64,000 nt of DNA from Chloroflexota bacterium (GCA_024434115.1 QMIT01000007.1:186001-250000); one strand, 5' to 3'. Positions 25,553-34,690 are shown, counted from the stretch's first letter. The notes: generated by a model from the sequence alone, not told the origin. Numbers and translations are program-made.

Positions 25553-27232
25553 TTAGGCCGTCTTTTCGCGGTTAATGCGGAATTGGATAAGCGTGACCAC
25601 AAAAATGATGGCAAAGAGCATCCATGCCAACGCCGAAGAATAGCCGAACAGAATATCTTGGAAACCCCTAAGATAGAGATTCAACACGGCGGTACGCACT
25701 TCATCCGGGAAGGCCGCACCACGAAACAGCACAAAGGGTTCATTAAAGACCTGCAAGCCATTAATGATGGTCGTCACAACCACAAAAAAGGTGGTCGGAC
25801 GGAGTTGGGGGAGCGTAATAAAGCGGAATTGATTTAACTGATTCGCGCCGTCCACTTGGGCTGCTTCATAGAGGTCGTTTGGAATCCCCTGAATACCCGC
25901 CAGAAACAGCACCATGTTGAACCCCACCACCTGCCACGCCGCCATGAGTACCATTGAGAACATCATATAGCGTGTATCACTGAGCCAACCGATTTCCGTA
26001 TCGGCAAAAGAAGTGCCAAAAGTGTCGTTCAAGAATCTCGTAAATTCGGTCAGGGCATAGTTGATAAACCCGATACTGGAACTATAGAGGGCGATACGCC
26101 AGATGAGGGCAATCCCAACCACAGCAGCAACGGATGGTAAGAAGAATGCCGCACGGTAGATTTTCATGCCGGGTATCTTGGAATTGAGCACCACCGCCAA
26201 CAGCAGCGCGGGGATCGTCGCTAGGGGAATCAGCATCAAACAAAACATAAAAGTATTGCGGAGGCTGATCCAAAAATAGACATCTTTCGCCCCGATAACT
26301 GTTGTTTTATTGCCTATTTTGATAGTCTCTAATACTCGGTAGCCTGCATCCAGCGCGTCCTGAGCATATTGGTCGTCTTCGCCCTGCGCTTTAAATTGAA
26401 GCGAAAGGGCTTGGCTGTAATTATCCAGCCCAATGAAATTTGGCTCTTTGACCCCGACGCTATCGGTAAAACTGAGATAGAGGGACAGCAGCAGCGGCCC
26501 TGCGAAAAAAATCATAAAACCAATAATATTGGGGGATAGCATCAACCACCCCTGCCATGCGGTGCGCTGGTCGGTGGTCTCGCCAAAATATTCCCCCAAT
26601 GTCAGTATGCCATAGGCCACAATTCCAAAGATGACCATGAGGGCAGTCACCACCCATGTCTCTAGTTGGTCGTATTTGCCCAAGATGTCGGCTGTCGCTT
26701 CCAAAATGCCACCAAAAAACAGCAAGCCGATTAGCGCCAACATGCCAATTCCAACCGCTACCATCTCGATACGACTGCTAAGGGGTTTACTATTATCCAA
26801 ACGACCTGCAAACCAATAGAGGGCATAGGCAATCACCAAACCCCACAGCCAAATCGAGTTATCATAGATAGCGTCAGCGATGGCGTCAAAGCCAGTAAAT
26901 ATGCCCCAGATATGCAACAAATAAATAAACGCAGCCATCATCCCCAAAAAATGTAGGGCGAGAGACAGAAAACGCCCATTTGGATTTTTCATAATCAGCA
27001 GGATAACCGCAGCAAGGGCGGCAACCGCAGGAATAAGCGCGATGCCCCCCACAAAATATTGAACGGTATCGCCTAACGCATAAAACTCGTTTAATTCAAA
27101 AATACTTAATGCCAGCAAAACACTCATCAAAATAGTGGCAATATTCAAAGCAATACTGGCGGGGATTGCCAATGGAAGATTTTTCTGCTCCCTCATTGGG
27201 CCGATATTCCCGGTTTTTGTTAAAGTCGCCAT
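25553..27232 (-). CDS. CUT1 sugar ABC permease (MalF-like) with extra N-terminal membrane helices
   Basis: First permease of the galactoside-type importer, 559 residues against about 300 for most MalF-type proteins of oligosaccharide systems. The C-terminal part from about residue 230 (GWLMLSPNIIGFMIFFAGPL) is the usual core, with the contact loop YEAAQVDGANQLNQFRFITL. The first 220 residues hold about six extra hydrophobic segments, at roughly 25-48, 58-80, 88-110, 122-142, 153-175 and 188-212. An extracytoplasmic loop of about 60 residues follows the first core helix. No ATPase gene is present in the operon. Confidence 0.88.
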   Translation of the reverse strand: MATLTKTGNIGPMREQKNLPLAIPASIALNIATILMSVLLALSIFELNEFYALGDTVQYFVGGIALIPAVAALAAVILLIMKNPNGRFLSLALHFLGMMAAFIYLLHIWGIFTGFDAIADAIYDNSIWLWGLVIAYALYWFAGRLDNSKPLSSRIEMVAVGIGMLALIGLLFFGGILEATADILGKYDQLETWVVTALMVIFGIVAYGILTLGEYFGETTDQRTAWQGWLMLSPNIIGFMIFFAGPLLLSLYLSFTDSVGVKEPNFIGLDNYSQALSLQFKAQGEDDQYAQDALDAGYRVLETIKIGNKTTVIGAKDVYFWISLRNTFMFCLMLIPLATIPALLLAVVLNSKIPGMKIYRAAFFLPSVAAVVGIALIWRIALYSSSIGFINYALTEFTRFLNDTFGTSFADTEIGWLSDTRYMMFSMVLMAAWQVVGFNMVLFLAGIQGIPNDLYEAAQVDGANQLNQFRFITLPQLRPTTFFVVVTTIINGLQVFNEPFVLFRGAAFPDEVRTAVLNLYLRGFQDILFGYSSALAWMLFAIIFVVTLIQFRINREKTA

Positions 27233-27274
27233 ATAATTTTCGTCCCCTTGCCCTAACTCAAATGATGATTGGGG

Positions 27275-27303
27275 AAAAAAGGGGAGGATTGCCTATCCCC
27301 CCC
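27275..27303 (-). terminator. Attenuator-like terminator between binding protein and permeases
   Basis: On the minus strand GGGGGGGAT (27303-27295) pairs with ATCCTCCCC (27289-27281) with one G-U pair and a five-base loop, followed at once by TTTTTT (27280-27275). It lies between the binding-protein gene and its permeases. Such a site can give more binding protein than permease from one transcript. Confidence 0.72.
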
Positions 27304-27322
27304 GTGAGGTTATAACGGTATT

Positions 27323-28588
27323 TTATTCAGTGGCAAAGAATGGATCAATCTGAGCACAGATGGTGTCGGCGAATTCTTGCGGCGATAGATCGCCTCCAAC
27401 TACCGACGCGACTTGACTGTCGAGAATGGTTACGATACCCGGCCAGTCACCCGCCCACACTGGGTTTTCGGCAACACCATAGGTCAAGCCATTGATGAAT
27501 GCTTGGTTGTTAATACCAAGATCAGAGAATGTGGCTAGGAAATCTTCTACACCCGAACCACCTACACGACTGGGGATGTTGGCACCCAAACCAGCAATCT
27601 TGCCCTGAATTTCGGGAGTGGTCAGTTTCATAACCAGTTCCCATGCTTCCTGTGGGTGTTCAGTGTTGGCATTGACCACATACGCACCCCAGAACAGCCA
27701 GTTGCTGGGGCCGCCGGGGCCAACGGGTAGTTCGGCGACATTCCAACCGAATGTGGCATTTGCCACTACACCGGGAGTCGCCCAACGACCATTCATAAAC
27801 ATACCCACATTGCCAGCATGGAAAACAGGTTCAGGGTCTTCGCCATAGGGCACAGCTAGGCCGTCCTCATAGAGGCTTGCCAGAGCTTCTAGGCCAACAA
27901 CGGTATTTTCATTCGCTAGACCGCAGCCCGTATAGTCCTCATTGAAGAACCCAGAGCCAGCGGCGTTGACAAAATAGCCATATGGCGCCCACCAGTTGCT
28001 CATGCCAAAGCCTTTGATGTCGCCACCCAGCGCGGTAATTTCTTCACCAGCGGCGCGGAAGTCTTCCCATGTCCAGCCTTCAGCCGGGTAATCTAGGCCT
28101 GCTTCGTCGAAGAGGTCTTCGTTGTAGTAGATGGCAAACGCCGATGCATCGCGGGGCAATCCCCACAGCGTATCACTACCATCCAGAGAATAGGTGAGGT
28201 GTTCCATAATCTGGGGATAGAAATCTTCAATGCTGAAACCTTCGGACTGGGCGGCGAGGTCATTCAGGTTCAGGATCAAGCCCAATTTTGCAAAACGGGC
28301 CACATCGGTGCCGGGAATCCAGAACACATCAGGGGCAGTGCCGCCCGTCAGTTCAGTAACCAACACGTCCTGATAGCTGGCGGTTTCGGAACCACCGGGT
28401 TCATATTGGAGGGTTACGCCATCCCACGCGGCGTCAATTTCGTCGCTGGCAGCTTGGTAAACATCAATTTCGGCCTGATTGTCAGGGCGGGTACGCCAAC
28501 GCAGGGTGATTTCATCCTGTGCATTGACCGCAAACACGGGCAGCAGCAGTGCCGCCAGAATCACCAGTACGAGTAAACGCTTAAACAT
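27323..28588 (-). CDS. CUT1 oligosaccharide-binding protein (MalE/UgpB-like)
   Basis: Extracytoplasmic receptor, 421 residues. The signal peptide MFKRLLVLVILAALLLPVFA is cleaved around Asn-Ala-Gln-Asp, with no lipobox cysteine. The mature part is a type-2 solute-binding fold with the usual marks TAPDVFWIPGTDVARFA, AIYYNEDLFDEAGLDYP, WTWEDFRAAGEEIT and PQEAWELVMKLTTPE. A strong ribosome-binding site (AGGAGG) precedes the ATG. First structural gene of the operon; the enzymes at its end (GH42, GH31) suggest a galactose-containing oligosaccharide as ligand. Confidence 0.9.
   Translation of the reverse strand: MFKRLLVLVILAALLLPVFAVNAQDEITLRWRTRPDNQAEIDVYQAASDEIDAAWDGVTLQYEPGGSETASYQDVLVTELTGGTAPDVFWIPGTDVARFAKLGLILNLNDLAAQSEGFSIEDFYPQIMEHLTYSLDGSDTLWGLPRDASAFAIYYNEDLFDEAGLDYPAEGWTWEDFRAAGEEITALGGDIKGFGMSNWWAPYGYFVNAAGSGFFNEDYTGCGLANENTVVGLEALASLYEDGLAVPYGEDPEPVFHAGNVGMFMNGRWATPGVVANATFGWNVAELPVGPGGPSNWLFWGAYVVNANTEHPQEAWELVMKLTTPEIQGKIAGLGANIPSRVGGSGVEDFLATFSDLGINNQAFINGLTYGVAENPVWAGDWPGIVTILDSQVASVVGGDLSPQEFADTICAQIDPFFATE
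28574..28584. promoter_or_regulatory. Possible second LacI-type operator at the start of the binding-protein gene
   Basis: Read on the minus strand the first codons contain TTAAGCGTTTA, the same eleven bases as the core of the palindrome at 29751-29768 in front of the regulator. Because it overlaps codons 2-5 the match could be chance. Confidence 0.35.
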
Positions 28589-28634
28589 TTTAGAGACCTC
28601 CTAAATCACTCGAAACGGATTCAAAGAAAACAAG

Positions 28635-28664
28635 GGTATAAAAATCAATTCCCGCTTTTTTCAA
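28635..28664 (-). promoter_or_regulatory. Candidate promoter of the galactoside-type operon
   Basis: On the minus strand TTGAAA (28664-28659) and TATACC (28640-28635) are 18 bases apart, in the gap between the LacI gene and the binding-protein start at 28588. Confidence 0.45.
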
Positions 28665-28699
28665 TCGCTGAGACGTTCTCCTTTCCAATGGCATTTTTA

Positions 28700-29719
28700 C
28701 TAGCGAGATACTTTCGGTGGAGCCGATGATTCTCGGACACGCAGTTGGGTCGGAATAACCACCGAGTCGGGATTTTCATTATTGAGAAGCGCAAATAACA
28801 TTTGGGCTGCCCGATGTCCTAGCTCCGGCGCACGCTGGTCAATCGTGGTGAGCGCAGGGGAAAATAGTTGGGCAGAGAGGATGTCGTCATAACCGACGAT
28901 GGTGATGTCGTCGGGCACTTTCAGGCCCATTTTTTGGACTTGCTGAATCGCCCCTAACGCCATGCGGTCATTGATACAGACCAATGCCGTAAGGTCGGCG
29001 TATTGTTCCAAAAGCGCTGCTGCCCCCCGCATCCCACTGGCGATTGAAAAATCGCCCAGATCATACTTGGGGAAATGGGCATAATTTAACCCGGCCTCCT
29101 CCGCCACCTGATCCAGTCCGACATGCCGCATTTGAATGGAATAGTGCAGGGACTCATCAACGGTCAAAACTCCGATGCGGCGATGCCCCAAACCGATAAC
29201 ATGCTCCATTAAAGCGGTACTGCCCTGTAGATCGTCGCTGCGAACATAATTGGGATGATCACCATAGCCGATAGCAACCGCAGGCGTATTTTTTCGCAGG
29301 TCTGATGACAGTACCGAACTGAGGGGGACATTATCTAATGCGACTATGCCATCCAGATAGCTGCTTCGGAGCAAACGACGATAATTTTCGTCTGGGCCAT
29401 CAGGGCTGAGACGGGGTGTGCTGAGAAGGATGTTGTAACCCCGTTCGTTACATTCTGCTTCAACACCTTCCAAAATATATTGCACGAGGGGATCAGTGAA
29501 GATGCCTTCATAGACATAGGGGAAGACCACCCCGATGAGATGTGTCTTGCCGGAGGATAGCGCACGGGCCGCCAGATTGGGTAGATACCCTAATTCCTCA
29601 ACCGCCGACATCACTTTGCGGCGAGTTTCCTCGGTGAAATAGGGAGTATTGGATAGCACTTTTGAGACAGTGGCTATCGAAACGCCTGCTTTTTCGGCAA
29701 CTTCAGCTAAGGTTGGCAT
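28700..29719 (-). CDS. LacI-family transcriptional regulator of the galactoside-type operon
   Basis: Repressor of 339 residues. The helix-turn-helix LAEVAEKAGVSIATVSKVLS starts at residue 3, the hinge helix is NLAARALSS, and the sensor domain includes GVVFPYVYEGIFTDPLVQ, CINDRMALGAIQQ and VGYDDILSAQLF. It lies directly upstream of the importer and hydrolase genes on the same strand, with its own palindromic operator at 29751-29768. No clear Shine-Dalgarno precedes the ATG. Likely inducer: a galactoside, by context only. Confidence 0.9.
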   Translation of the reverse strand: MPTLAEVAEKAGVSIATVSKVLSNTPYFTEETRRKVMSAVEELGYLPNLAARALSSGKTHLIGVVFPYVYEGIFTDPLVQYILEGVEAECNERGYNILLSTPRLSPDGPDENYRRLLRSSYLDGIVALDNVPLSSVLSSDLRKNTPAVAIGYGDHPNYVRSDDLQGSTALMEHVIGLGHRRIGVLTVDESLHYSIQMRHVGLDQVAEEAGLNYAHFPKYDLGDFSIASGMRGAAALLEQYADLTALVCINDRMALGAIQQVQKMGLKVPDDITIVGYDDILSAQLFSPALTTIDQRAPELGHRAAQMLFALLNNENPDSVVIPTQLRVRESSAPPKVSR

Positions 29720-29750
29720 AAAAATTCAATCTGATCTTAAAAATAAATAG

Positions 29751-29768
29751 TAGTTAAGCGTTTAACTA
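29751..29768. promoter_or_regulatory. Near-perfect palindromic operator TAGTTAAGCGTTTAACTA
   Basis: The two arms TAGTTAA and TTAACTA are exact inverted copies around a GCGT centre. It lies 32 bases upstream of the LacI start, a typical autoregulatory position. Confidence 0.7.
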
Positions 29769-29924
29769 TTATACTCTATTTTTCTATCAGGGGGGTAGTC
29801 TATTTTTTCCAGTTTTTTCTAAAGGAGCGGATGTGTTAGCTGATGGAAATATTAACAGCCATTTTGGGTGGTCTGTGTTATGCTTATCTATAAGCTAGTT
29901 TACGATGATTTATAATAGTATGAG

Positions 29925-32222
29925 ATGAACCCAACTCAATATTTTGAGAATCTTTGGCAGCAGCTAACCCGGCCACATCCTTCGCTTGAGTATCCTGATG
30001 CGAGACGACAAGCGCGTCTCTTAACCTCACTGCTCATTCTATTTATCGGACTTACTCTTGTCAGCCTCGTTTTAAGCGTTGAAGCAAACAGCCAGCGTCG
30101 CATTGTTCAACATATTGAGCTAGGGCTTATCTTGCTTGTTTTAATAGGTCTATCTGTTATCTATCGGCTCAGTCGTTCACCATACTATAAATTGGCGGCA
30201 CGTCCGGCAGTTGTCCTTACCTTTTTAGGTATCTATACCTCCATTATCATTGACTCATCGGTCATAGGCGGATACGCGATTTATTTGGTGGTGGTCGTGC
30301 TGCTAAGTGGTCTGCTGCTATCTCTACGTACCGCCATCATCATTGCGATCCTTTCGATATTGCCCCTGTTGATCTTATGGAGTTTTCTTCCCCAAGACGA
30401 AATCCTTTATTCGGTCTTGTTCTTGACGTTCGTCAACACACTGCTCATCCTGTGCATCCATCATCGTAATCAATTAGAAGGTGATCACCAACAAGAATTA
30501 CAAAACCGCATAGCCGATGGGAAAAAGATTCACGATGAACTTATACTCACTACACAACATCTAAGTACCCTGATTGAGAATCTACAAGATGGGGTTTTGG
30601 TAGAAAATGAACACCGTAAAATAGTTCTGGTCAATGAGGCTTTTTGCAGGCTCTTCATGATTCCTGTCCCACCACAATTGTTGATTGGGAACAACTGCCG
30701 CGCAGCCGCCGAAGCCTCTCCGCATTTATTTGCCGATCCAAATTTCAATGAGCGTGTTGAAGCCATCCTAACCGCCCGAACAATGGTGGTTGCCGAAGAA
30801 CTAGTGCTTAAAGATGGCCGGGTATTGGAGCGCGATTATGTGCCCATTACTTTTGCTGGAGAACACTTAGGGAATCTATGGCATTATCGAGATGTCACTG
30901 ATGCGGCCCGTGCCAAACAGCGTCAGGCGCGATTGTTGGAACTCGAACAAGTCTTGCGGCAAATCACCCATCTGTTTTTACATAATGAAGACGACGACGC
31001 TATACGAAAGGCATTGGCAATCACTGGCAAATTTTTTGATGTGACGCGGGCCTTCGTATTCCGCTTTAGGGTCAATGAACCCCTAATGGATAACGTGTTG
31101 GAATGGTGTGCCCCAGAGATTCAAAGCCAATTCGAGCTTCGTCGAGATATACCTTACGAGGAGCTTTTCCCCTCCCTTGTGCCGCTGCTCATGCACAATG
31201 GGGTGATTGCACCCACTCATAATTCTGAACTGCCTCCGGATATACGCGAAGTTTTGATACGCCAAAAAATTGAGACCGTTTTGGTGCTGCCATTCTATTT
31301 TGGGGGGCAGTTGCAAGGATTCATTGGGTTTGATGAAAGACGGCGCACCCGTGAATGGTTGCCGGAAGAAATTACCACGCTTCGAACGATTGCCGAAAGT
31401 TATGCCCGCTTGTTGGAACGCCAGCAAAATGCCCACCTGCTCATTCAGGCCCGCGACGAAGAACTTCGCCTAGCAAAAATCAAAAATGAATTCATATCGA
31501 AGATGAGCCATGAACTGCGCACTCCCATGACGGGCATTATTGGTATGTTGGAACTGCTATTGGAGACCCCCCTCAACTCTGAACAGTACGATTTTACAGA
31601 AGCTGCCCACGAAAGCAGTCAAAAACTCCTGTATATCGTGAACAGCGTCTTGGATTTCTCCAAAATCGAAGCAGGACGATTGGTGCTTGAAAATGAACTC
31701 ATTGACCTGAATAAATTGGTCGCTGAGGTAAAGGCGAATTTGGAGCGGCAGTTGCAGGCCAAACACTTGATCTTTGTGACAGAGATAGAGGTGGTAGCAC
31801 GGGTTATTGGCGATAGAAACCGCCTGTACCAAGTGCTTTACAATCTTGCCAGCAATGCGGTGAAGTTCACACAGGAGGGCGAAATACGCATCGCGGTTCG
31901 GCAGGTGGCCGTTACACCAGCGCTGACCCGGCTGTGTTTCGAGGTACAGGACACGGGTATCGGAATCCCCCCAGAACAAATCGCTCGAATTTTCGATAGT
32001 TTTATACAGGGCGATGGGTCAACCACTCGACGGTATGGCGGAACAGGGCTAGGTTTGGCAATCGCACAGCAGCTTGTACAACTGATGGGTGGAAAAATCG
32101 AGGTCGAAAGCGAGGTGGGGCACGGCAGTCTATTTAAATTTACACTGAGCTTCCCCGTTGAAAGCAAACGTGAAAATTCTGGACGTCTCTATGATGTCGG
32201 CAAATTACCCGTTGGGGATTAA
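29925..32222 (+). CDS. Membrane sensor histidine kinase with PAS and GAF domains
   Basis: Two-component sensor kinase, 765 residues. About six membrane helices occupy residues 35-185, followed by a short linker helix. A PAS-like domain (LIENLQDGVLVENEHRKIVL) spans about 215-330, and a GAF-like domain about 350-500. The dimerisation/phosphoacceptor segment FISKMSHELRTPMTGIIGML contains His529. The ATPase domain has the N box NLASNAVKFT, DTGIGIPPEQ, and GGTGLGLAI. No receiver domain is fused. TATAAT at 29911-29916 is so close to the ATG that the message may be nearly leaderless. It converges on a single-receiver gene 33 bases away, a possible partner. Confidence 0.9.
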   Translation: MNPTQYFENLWQQLTRPHPSLEYPDARRQARLLTSLLILFIGLTLVSLVLSVEANSQRRIVQHIELGLILLVLIGLSVIYRLSRSPYYKLAARPAVVLTFLGIYTSIIIDSSVIGGYAIYLVVVVLLSGLLLSLRTAIIIAILSILPLLILWSFLPQDEILYSVLFLTFVNTLLILCIHHRNQLEGDHQQELQNRIADGKKIHDELILTTQHLSTLIENLQDGVLVENEHRKIVLVNEAFCRLFMIPVPPQLLIGNNCRAAAEASPHLFADPNFNERVEAILTARTMVVAEELVLKDGRVLERDYVPITFAGEHLGNLWHYRDVTDAARAKQRQARLLELEQVLRQITHLFLHNEDDDAIRKALAITGKFFDVTRAFVFRFRVNEPLMDNVLEWCAPEIQSQFELRRDIPYEELFPSLVPLLMHNGVIAPTHNSELPPDIREVLIRQKIETVLVLPFYFGGQLQGFIGFDERRRTREWLPEEITTLRTIAESYARLLERQQNAHLLIQARDEELRLAKIKNEFISKMSHELRTPMTGIIGMLELLLETPLNSEQYDFTEAAHESSQKLLYIVNSVLDFSKIEAGRLVLENELIDLNKLVAEVKANLERQLQAKHLIFVTEIEVVARVIGDRNRLYQVLYNLASNAVKFTQEGEIRIAVRQVAVTPALTRLCFEVQDTGIGIPPEQIARIFDSFIQGDGSTTRRYGGTGLGLAIAQQLVQLMGGKIEVESEVGHGSLFKFTLSFPVESKRENSGRLYDVGKLPVGD

Positions 32223-32255
32223 CACGCTGGCCTCAAAAATCTGGTAGCAGTAAGA

Positions 32256-32627
32256 CTATTCCATTTGCAGATGACTGGTCACAATCTCACGCAGTTCTTG
32301 GGTACTAAATGGCTTATAAAGAAACCCAACTGCGCCTAATTCAAAAGCTATTGCCTCGTCTTGGGGTTCGTTCCGTGCCGTAAAGGTAATAATGGGGATG
32401 TTGGCATTTTTATCATCCGCTTTAAGATGACGAATCAATTCAAAACCGTCCATATCCGGCAGGCCAATATCCACAATTGCAAGGTTAAAAACCTGTTCTT
32501 TGGCGATAGCGAGCGCCTCATATCCATCCGCCGCTCCAATAACTTCAATCCCTAAGGTTTTCAGGGTGTAAGCGACGAGCCGCCGTGTCACGCTTTCATC
32601 ATCTACCACTAACACTATGGGGGTCAT
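32256..32627 (-). CDS. Single-domain response regulator (CheY-like receiver)
   Basis: Receiver-only protein, 123 residues. The acidic pair Asp9-Asp10 (VVDDE), phosphoacceptor Asp53 (IVDIGLPDMDGF), Thr83 and Lys105 (LYKPF) are all present. With no output domain it must act by protein contact. It is the last gene of the STAS / phosphatase / RsbW-like operon, 7 bases after the latter, and converges with the histidine kinase gene. It could link that kinase to the partner-switching proteins; this is inference. Confidence 0.9.
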   Translation of the reverse strand: MTPIVLVVDDESVTRRLVAYTLKTLGIEVIGAADGYEALAIAKEQVFNLAIVDIGLPDMDGFELIRHLKADDKNANIPIITFTARNEPQDEAIAFELGAVGFLYKPFSTQELREIVTSHLQME

Positions 32628-32634
32628 TACTCGA

Positions 32635-33036
32635 TTACTCCAAATTCTTCAACAGTCGCCATTCATTACCCGCTTCCAACCGCCGATAGTTGATATTGTC
32701 CATAACCTGATGCAAGATATACAATCCCCAACCACCCTCAGGGTAGTCATTAGGATCGGGCGGAATAATTTCGGGCGTACCAAAATAAGCGTGTGGCCCA
32801 TCATCATGGACTTGCAGTTCAAACTGACTGTTCTCTAAAAAGACTTCCAATTCAATACTGCCGGGTGCCCCAGCATAGGCGTGTTCAACAATATTGAGAC
32901 ATAACTCGTGGATTGCCAATACCATTTGAGAACGTGCGTGAGAATCCACCCGATTGAGAACACCCTCGATAAACTCCGAAACCTTATGCAGTTCGGCGAA
33001 GTCCGCAGTAATGATCATTTTGTCATATACCATCAT
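32635..33036 (-). CDS. RsbW-like anti-sigma factor / serine protein kinase
   Basis: GHKL-fold ATP-binding protein of 133 residues. In partner-switching systems such proteins bind a sigma factor or other target and phosphorylate a STAS antagonist. The N box is AIHELCLNIVEHAY, the G1 box VHDDGP and the G2 box PEGGWGLYILHQVMD. I place the start at the ATG at 33036, five bases after AAGG; an upstream TTG is less likely. It lies 21 bases after the PP2C phosphatase gene, with the STAS antagonist first in the operon. Confidence 0.88.
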   Translation of the reverse strand: MMVYDKMIITADFAELHKVSEFIEGVLNRVDSHARSQMVLAIHELCLNIVEHAYAGAPGSIELEVFLENSQFELQVHDDGPHAYFGTPEIIPPDPNDYPEGGWGLYILHQVMDNINYRRLEAGNEWRLLKNLE

Positions 33037-33057
33037 CAATGCCTTGCTAGGCCATCT

Positions 33058-34314
33058 CTACAAAAACGACAAGCCCATAATGGTCTGGTCATCAGCAGCA
33101 GCGCCATAATTCGGAAGATTTTCAACCGCCGCTATGATATTTTGAACGGCATATTCAATACTCGTGGCATGGTCTGGGATAGCATGTAACAGTCCCTGCG
33201 TTCCCCAAAATCCATGCGGGGTCTCAATTTCGCTAAAACCGTCACTATAACAAATGAGCAGGTCGCCCGGTTGCAAAATTCGATAGTCGCATTGTGGTTT
33301 AATATCTGGCAAAACTCCCAACGGTGGGGTCGAAGCGTTCCAGAGCGACCATTTGTTTCCAGTCCGTACAAGGGTCGGGGTGTGACCTGCGTTGGCATGT
33401 TCAACCTCACCACTATTGGGGTCAATCCTGATGACGGTAGCTGTTGCCAAAAGCCCCGCGTTGGTATAGGCTTCATAGACTTCGTTATTCACTGTTGCCA
33501 GCGCATCCACTGGGTTCAAACCTAGATGTAGAGTCATTTTTAGGGCTGTATGCAGCGAAACCGCCCCCAACGCCGCCGGAAGCCCCTTACCCGCCACATC
33601 CAAAATGAAGCAGGCCAATTGACCAGAGGGTTGTAGTACCCAGCCCCATGCGTCGCCGCCAACGGTTGAGGCAGGCATCCAATGGGCAGCCATTTCAATG
33701 GTGGGTAAATGTGGCACAGTCAAGGGTTGGATAGACCGTTGGATAAGGCTGGCGATTTGGACTTCACGGGCAAGTTGGGCTTCGCGGGCTTGGCTTTCAG
33801 CTAGGTTGGCGGCAACAATTTGGCTGGCGGCCCGTTCGGTCATGCGGGTCAATACCCGCGCATCTAAAGCCGTAAATTCGCGCTCGCCCTCCTCAAGCCC
33901 TACCCCGATTGCGCCAACGACTTTCCCATTGATGAGAATGGGCATAAACATCCAATGTGTTGGTCTACCATGCCATGCCGGAATGTTGTGCATATGGATG
34001 ATCTGGCCCGATTCCAATTGGTCAAGATGCTTGTAGAAATCGCGTACATTGACCATTTCAAGCGGAATCGTCAGCCATTCATCATCGTGTTTGAGATAAA
34101 CCGCGCCCATCCGGGCATCAATAGCCGCGATGATGGATTCGAGGACAGGCACAATATCGAGGGTCGAGGTGGCTTGGGTGGGGGCGGCCTGCAAAAACGG
34201 CACCAACTGATCCCATGCTTGGGCCAAAGCAATGGTCATTTCGTCAAGCTCAGACTCAAGCTCGGCAATGCGTTTTTTATAGGCGAAAACCTCATCCAGC
34301 GTTCGATCAGTCAT
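33058..34314 (-). CDS. GAF-domain PP2C phosphatase (RsbU/SpoIIE type)
   Basis: Serine phosphatase of 418 residues that would dephosphorylate the STAS antagonist encoded just upstream. A short coiled coil (KKRIAELESELDEMTIALAQ) is followed by a GAF-like domain at about 45-185 and a SpoIIE-type phosphatase at about 195-415. Metal-binding motifs are seen in GGDAWGWVLQPSG, FILDVAGKGLPAALGAVSL, NAGHTPTLVR and LICYSDGFSE. Its ATG overlaps the STAS stop (ATGA). The GAF domain is the likely signal input; the ligand is unknown. Confidence 0.9.
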   Translation of the reverse strand: MTDRTLDEVFAYKKRIAELESELDEMTIALAQAWDQLVPFLQAAPTQATSTLDIVPVLESIIAAIDARMGAVYLKHDDEWLTIPLEMVNVRDFYKHLDQLESGQIIHMHNIPAWHGRPTHWMFMPILINGKVVGAIGVGLEEGEREFTALDARVLTRMTERAASQIVAANLAESQAREAQLAREVQIASLIQRSIQPLTVPHLPTIEMAAHWMPASTVGGDAWGWVLQPSGQLACFILDVAGKGLPAALGAVSLHTALKMTLHLGLNPVDALATVNNEVYEAYTNAGLLATATVIRIDPNSGEVEHANAGHTPTLVRTGNKWSLWNASTPPLGVLPDIKPQCDYRILQPGDLLICYSDGFSEIETPHGFWGTQGLLHAIPDHATSIEYAVQNIIAAVENLPNYGAAADDQTIMGLSFL

Positions 34315-34649
34315 GGTGCTTTTGTGAGGGCTTCCACTTCATCTACGGTTGTCGCTATCTTAAAAACCATGTTCATGCGCGTCAGTTCCAAAATGACTTT
34401 GACCGGTTCGGTTGGTTTTAACAAAATGAGTTCGCCACCCCGCTGTCGAGTAGATTTTAGACCGCTGACAAGGGTCGCCAAGCCGATAGAGTCAATAAAG
34501 GTAGTTTCTGAAAGGTCAGCAACGACAAAATGAATTGTCTCGTCTTCAATCCATACCCGCTTGACCTGTTCAACCACTGCCGCATCAAAACGTCCGTTGA
34601 TATGTATGAGAACTGCTTGGGGATTTAGTTGTTTGGTTTGGAGTTCCAC
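34311..34649 (-). CDS. STAS-domain anti-sigma factor antagonist
   Basis: RsbV/SpoIIAA-type protein of 112 residues. The start codon is GTG at 34649 with GAGAAG upstream. The phosphorylation loop is ETTFIDSIGLATLVSG with Ser54, in the family's DSxG setting. In its unphosphorylated form it should sequester the RsbW-like kinase. First gene of the four-gene operon STAS, phosphatase, kinase, receiver. Confidence 0.88.
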   Translation of the reverse strand: MELQTKQLNPQAVLIHINGRFDAAVVEQVKRVWIEDETIHFVVADLSETTFIDSIGLATLVSGLKSTRQRGGELILLKPTEPVKVILELTRMNMVFKIATTVDEVEALTKAP

Positions 34650-34690
34650 ACGACTTCTCGTTTCTCGTTATAGTGATCAACGCAGATAGG

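Noticed and set aside
29925..32222. Hybrid histidine kinase with a fused receiver
   Set aside because: The protein ends shortly after the ATPase domain (GGTGLGLAI region); no aspartate receiver motif follows.
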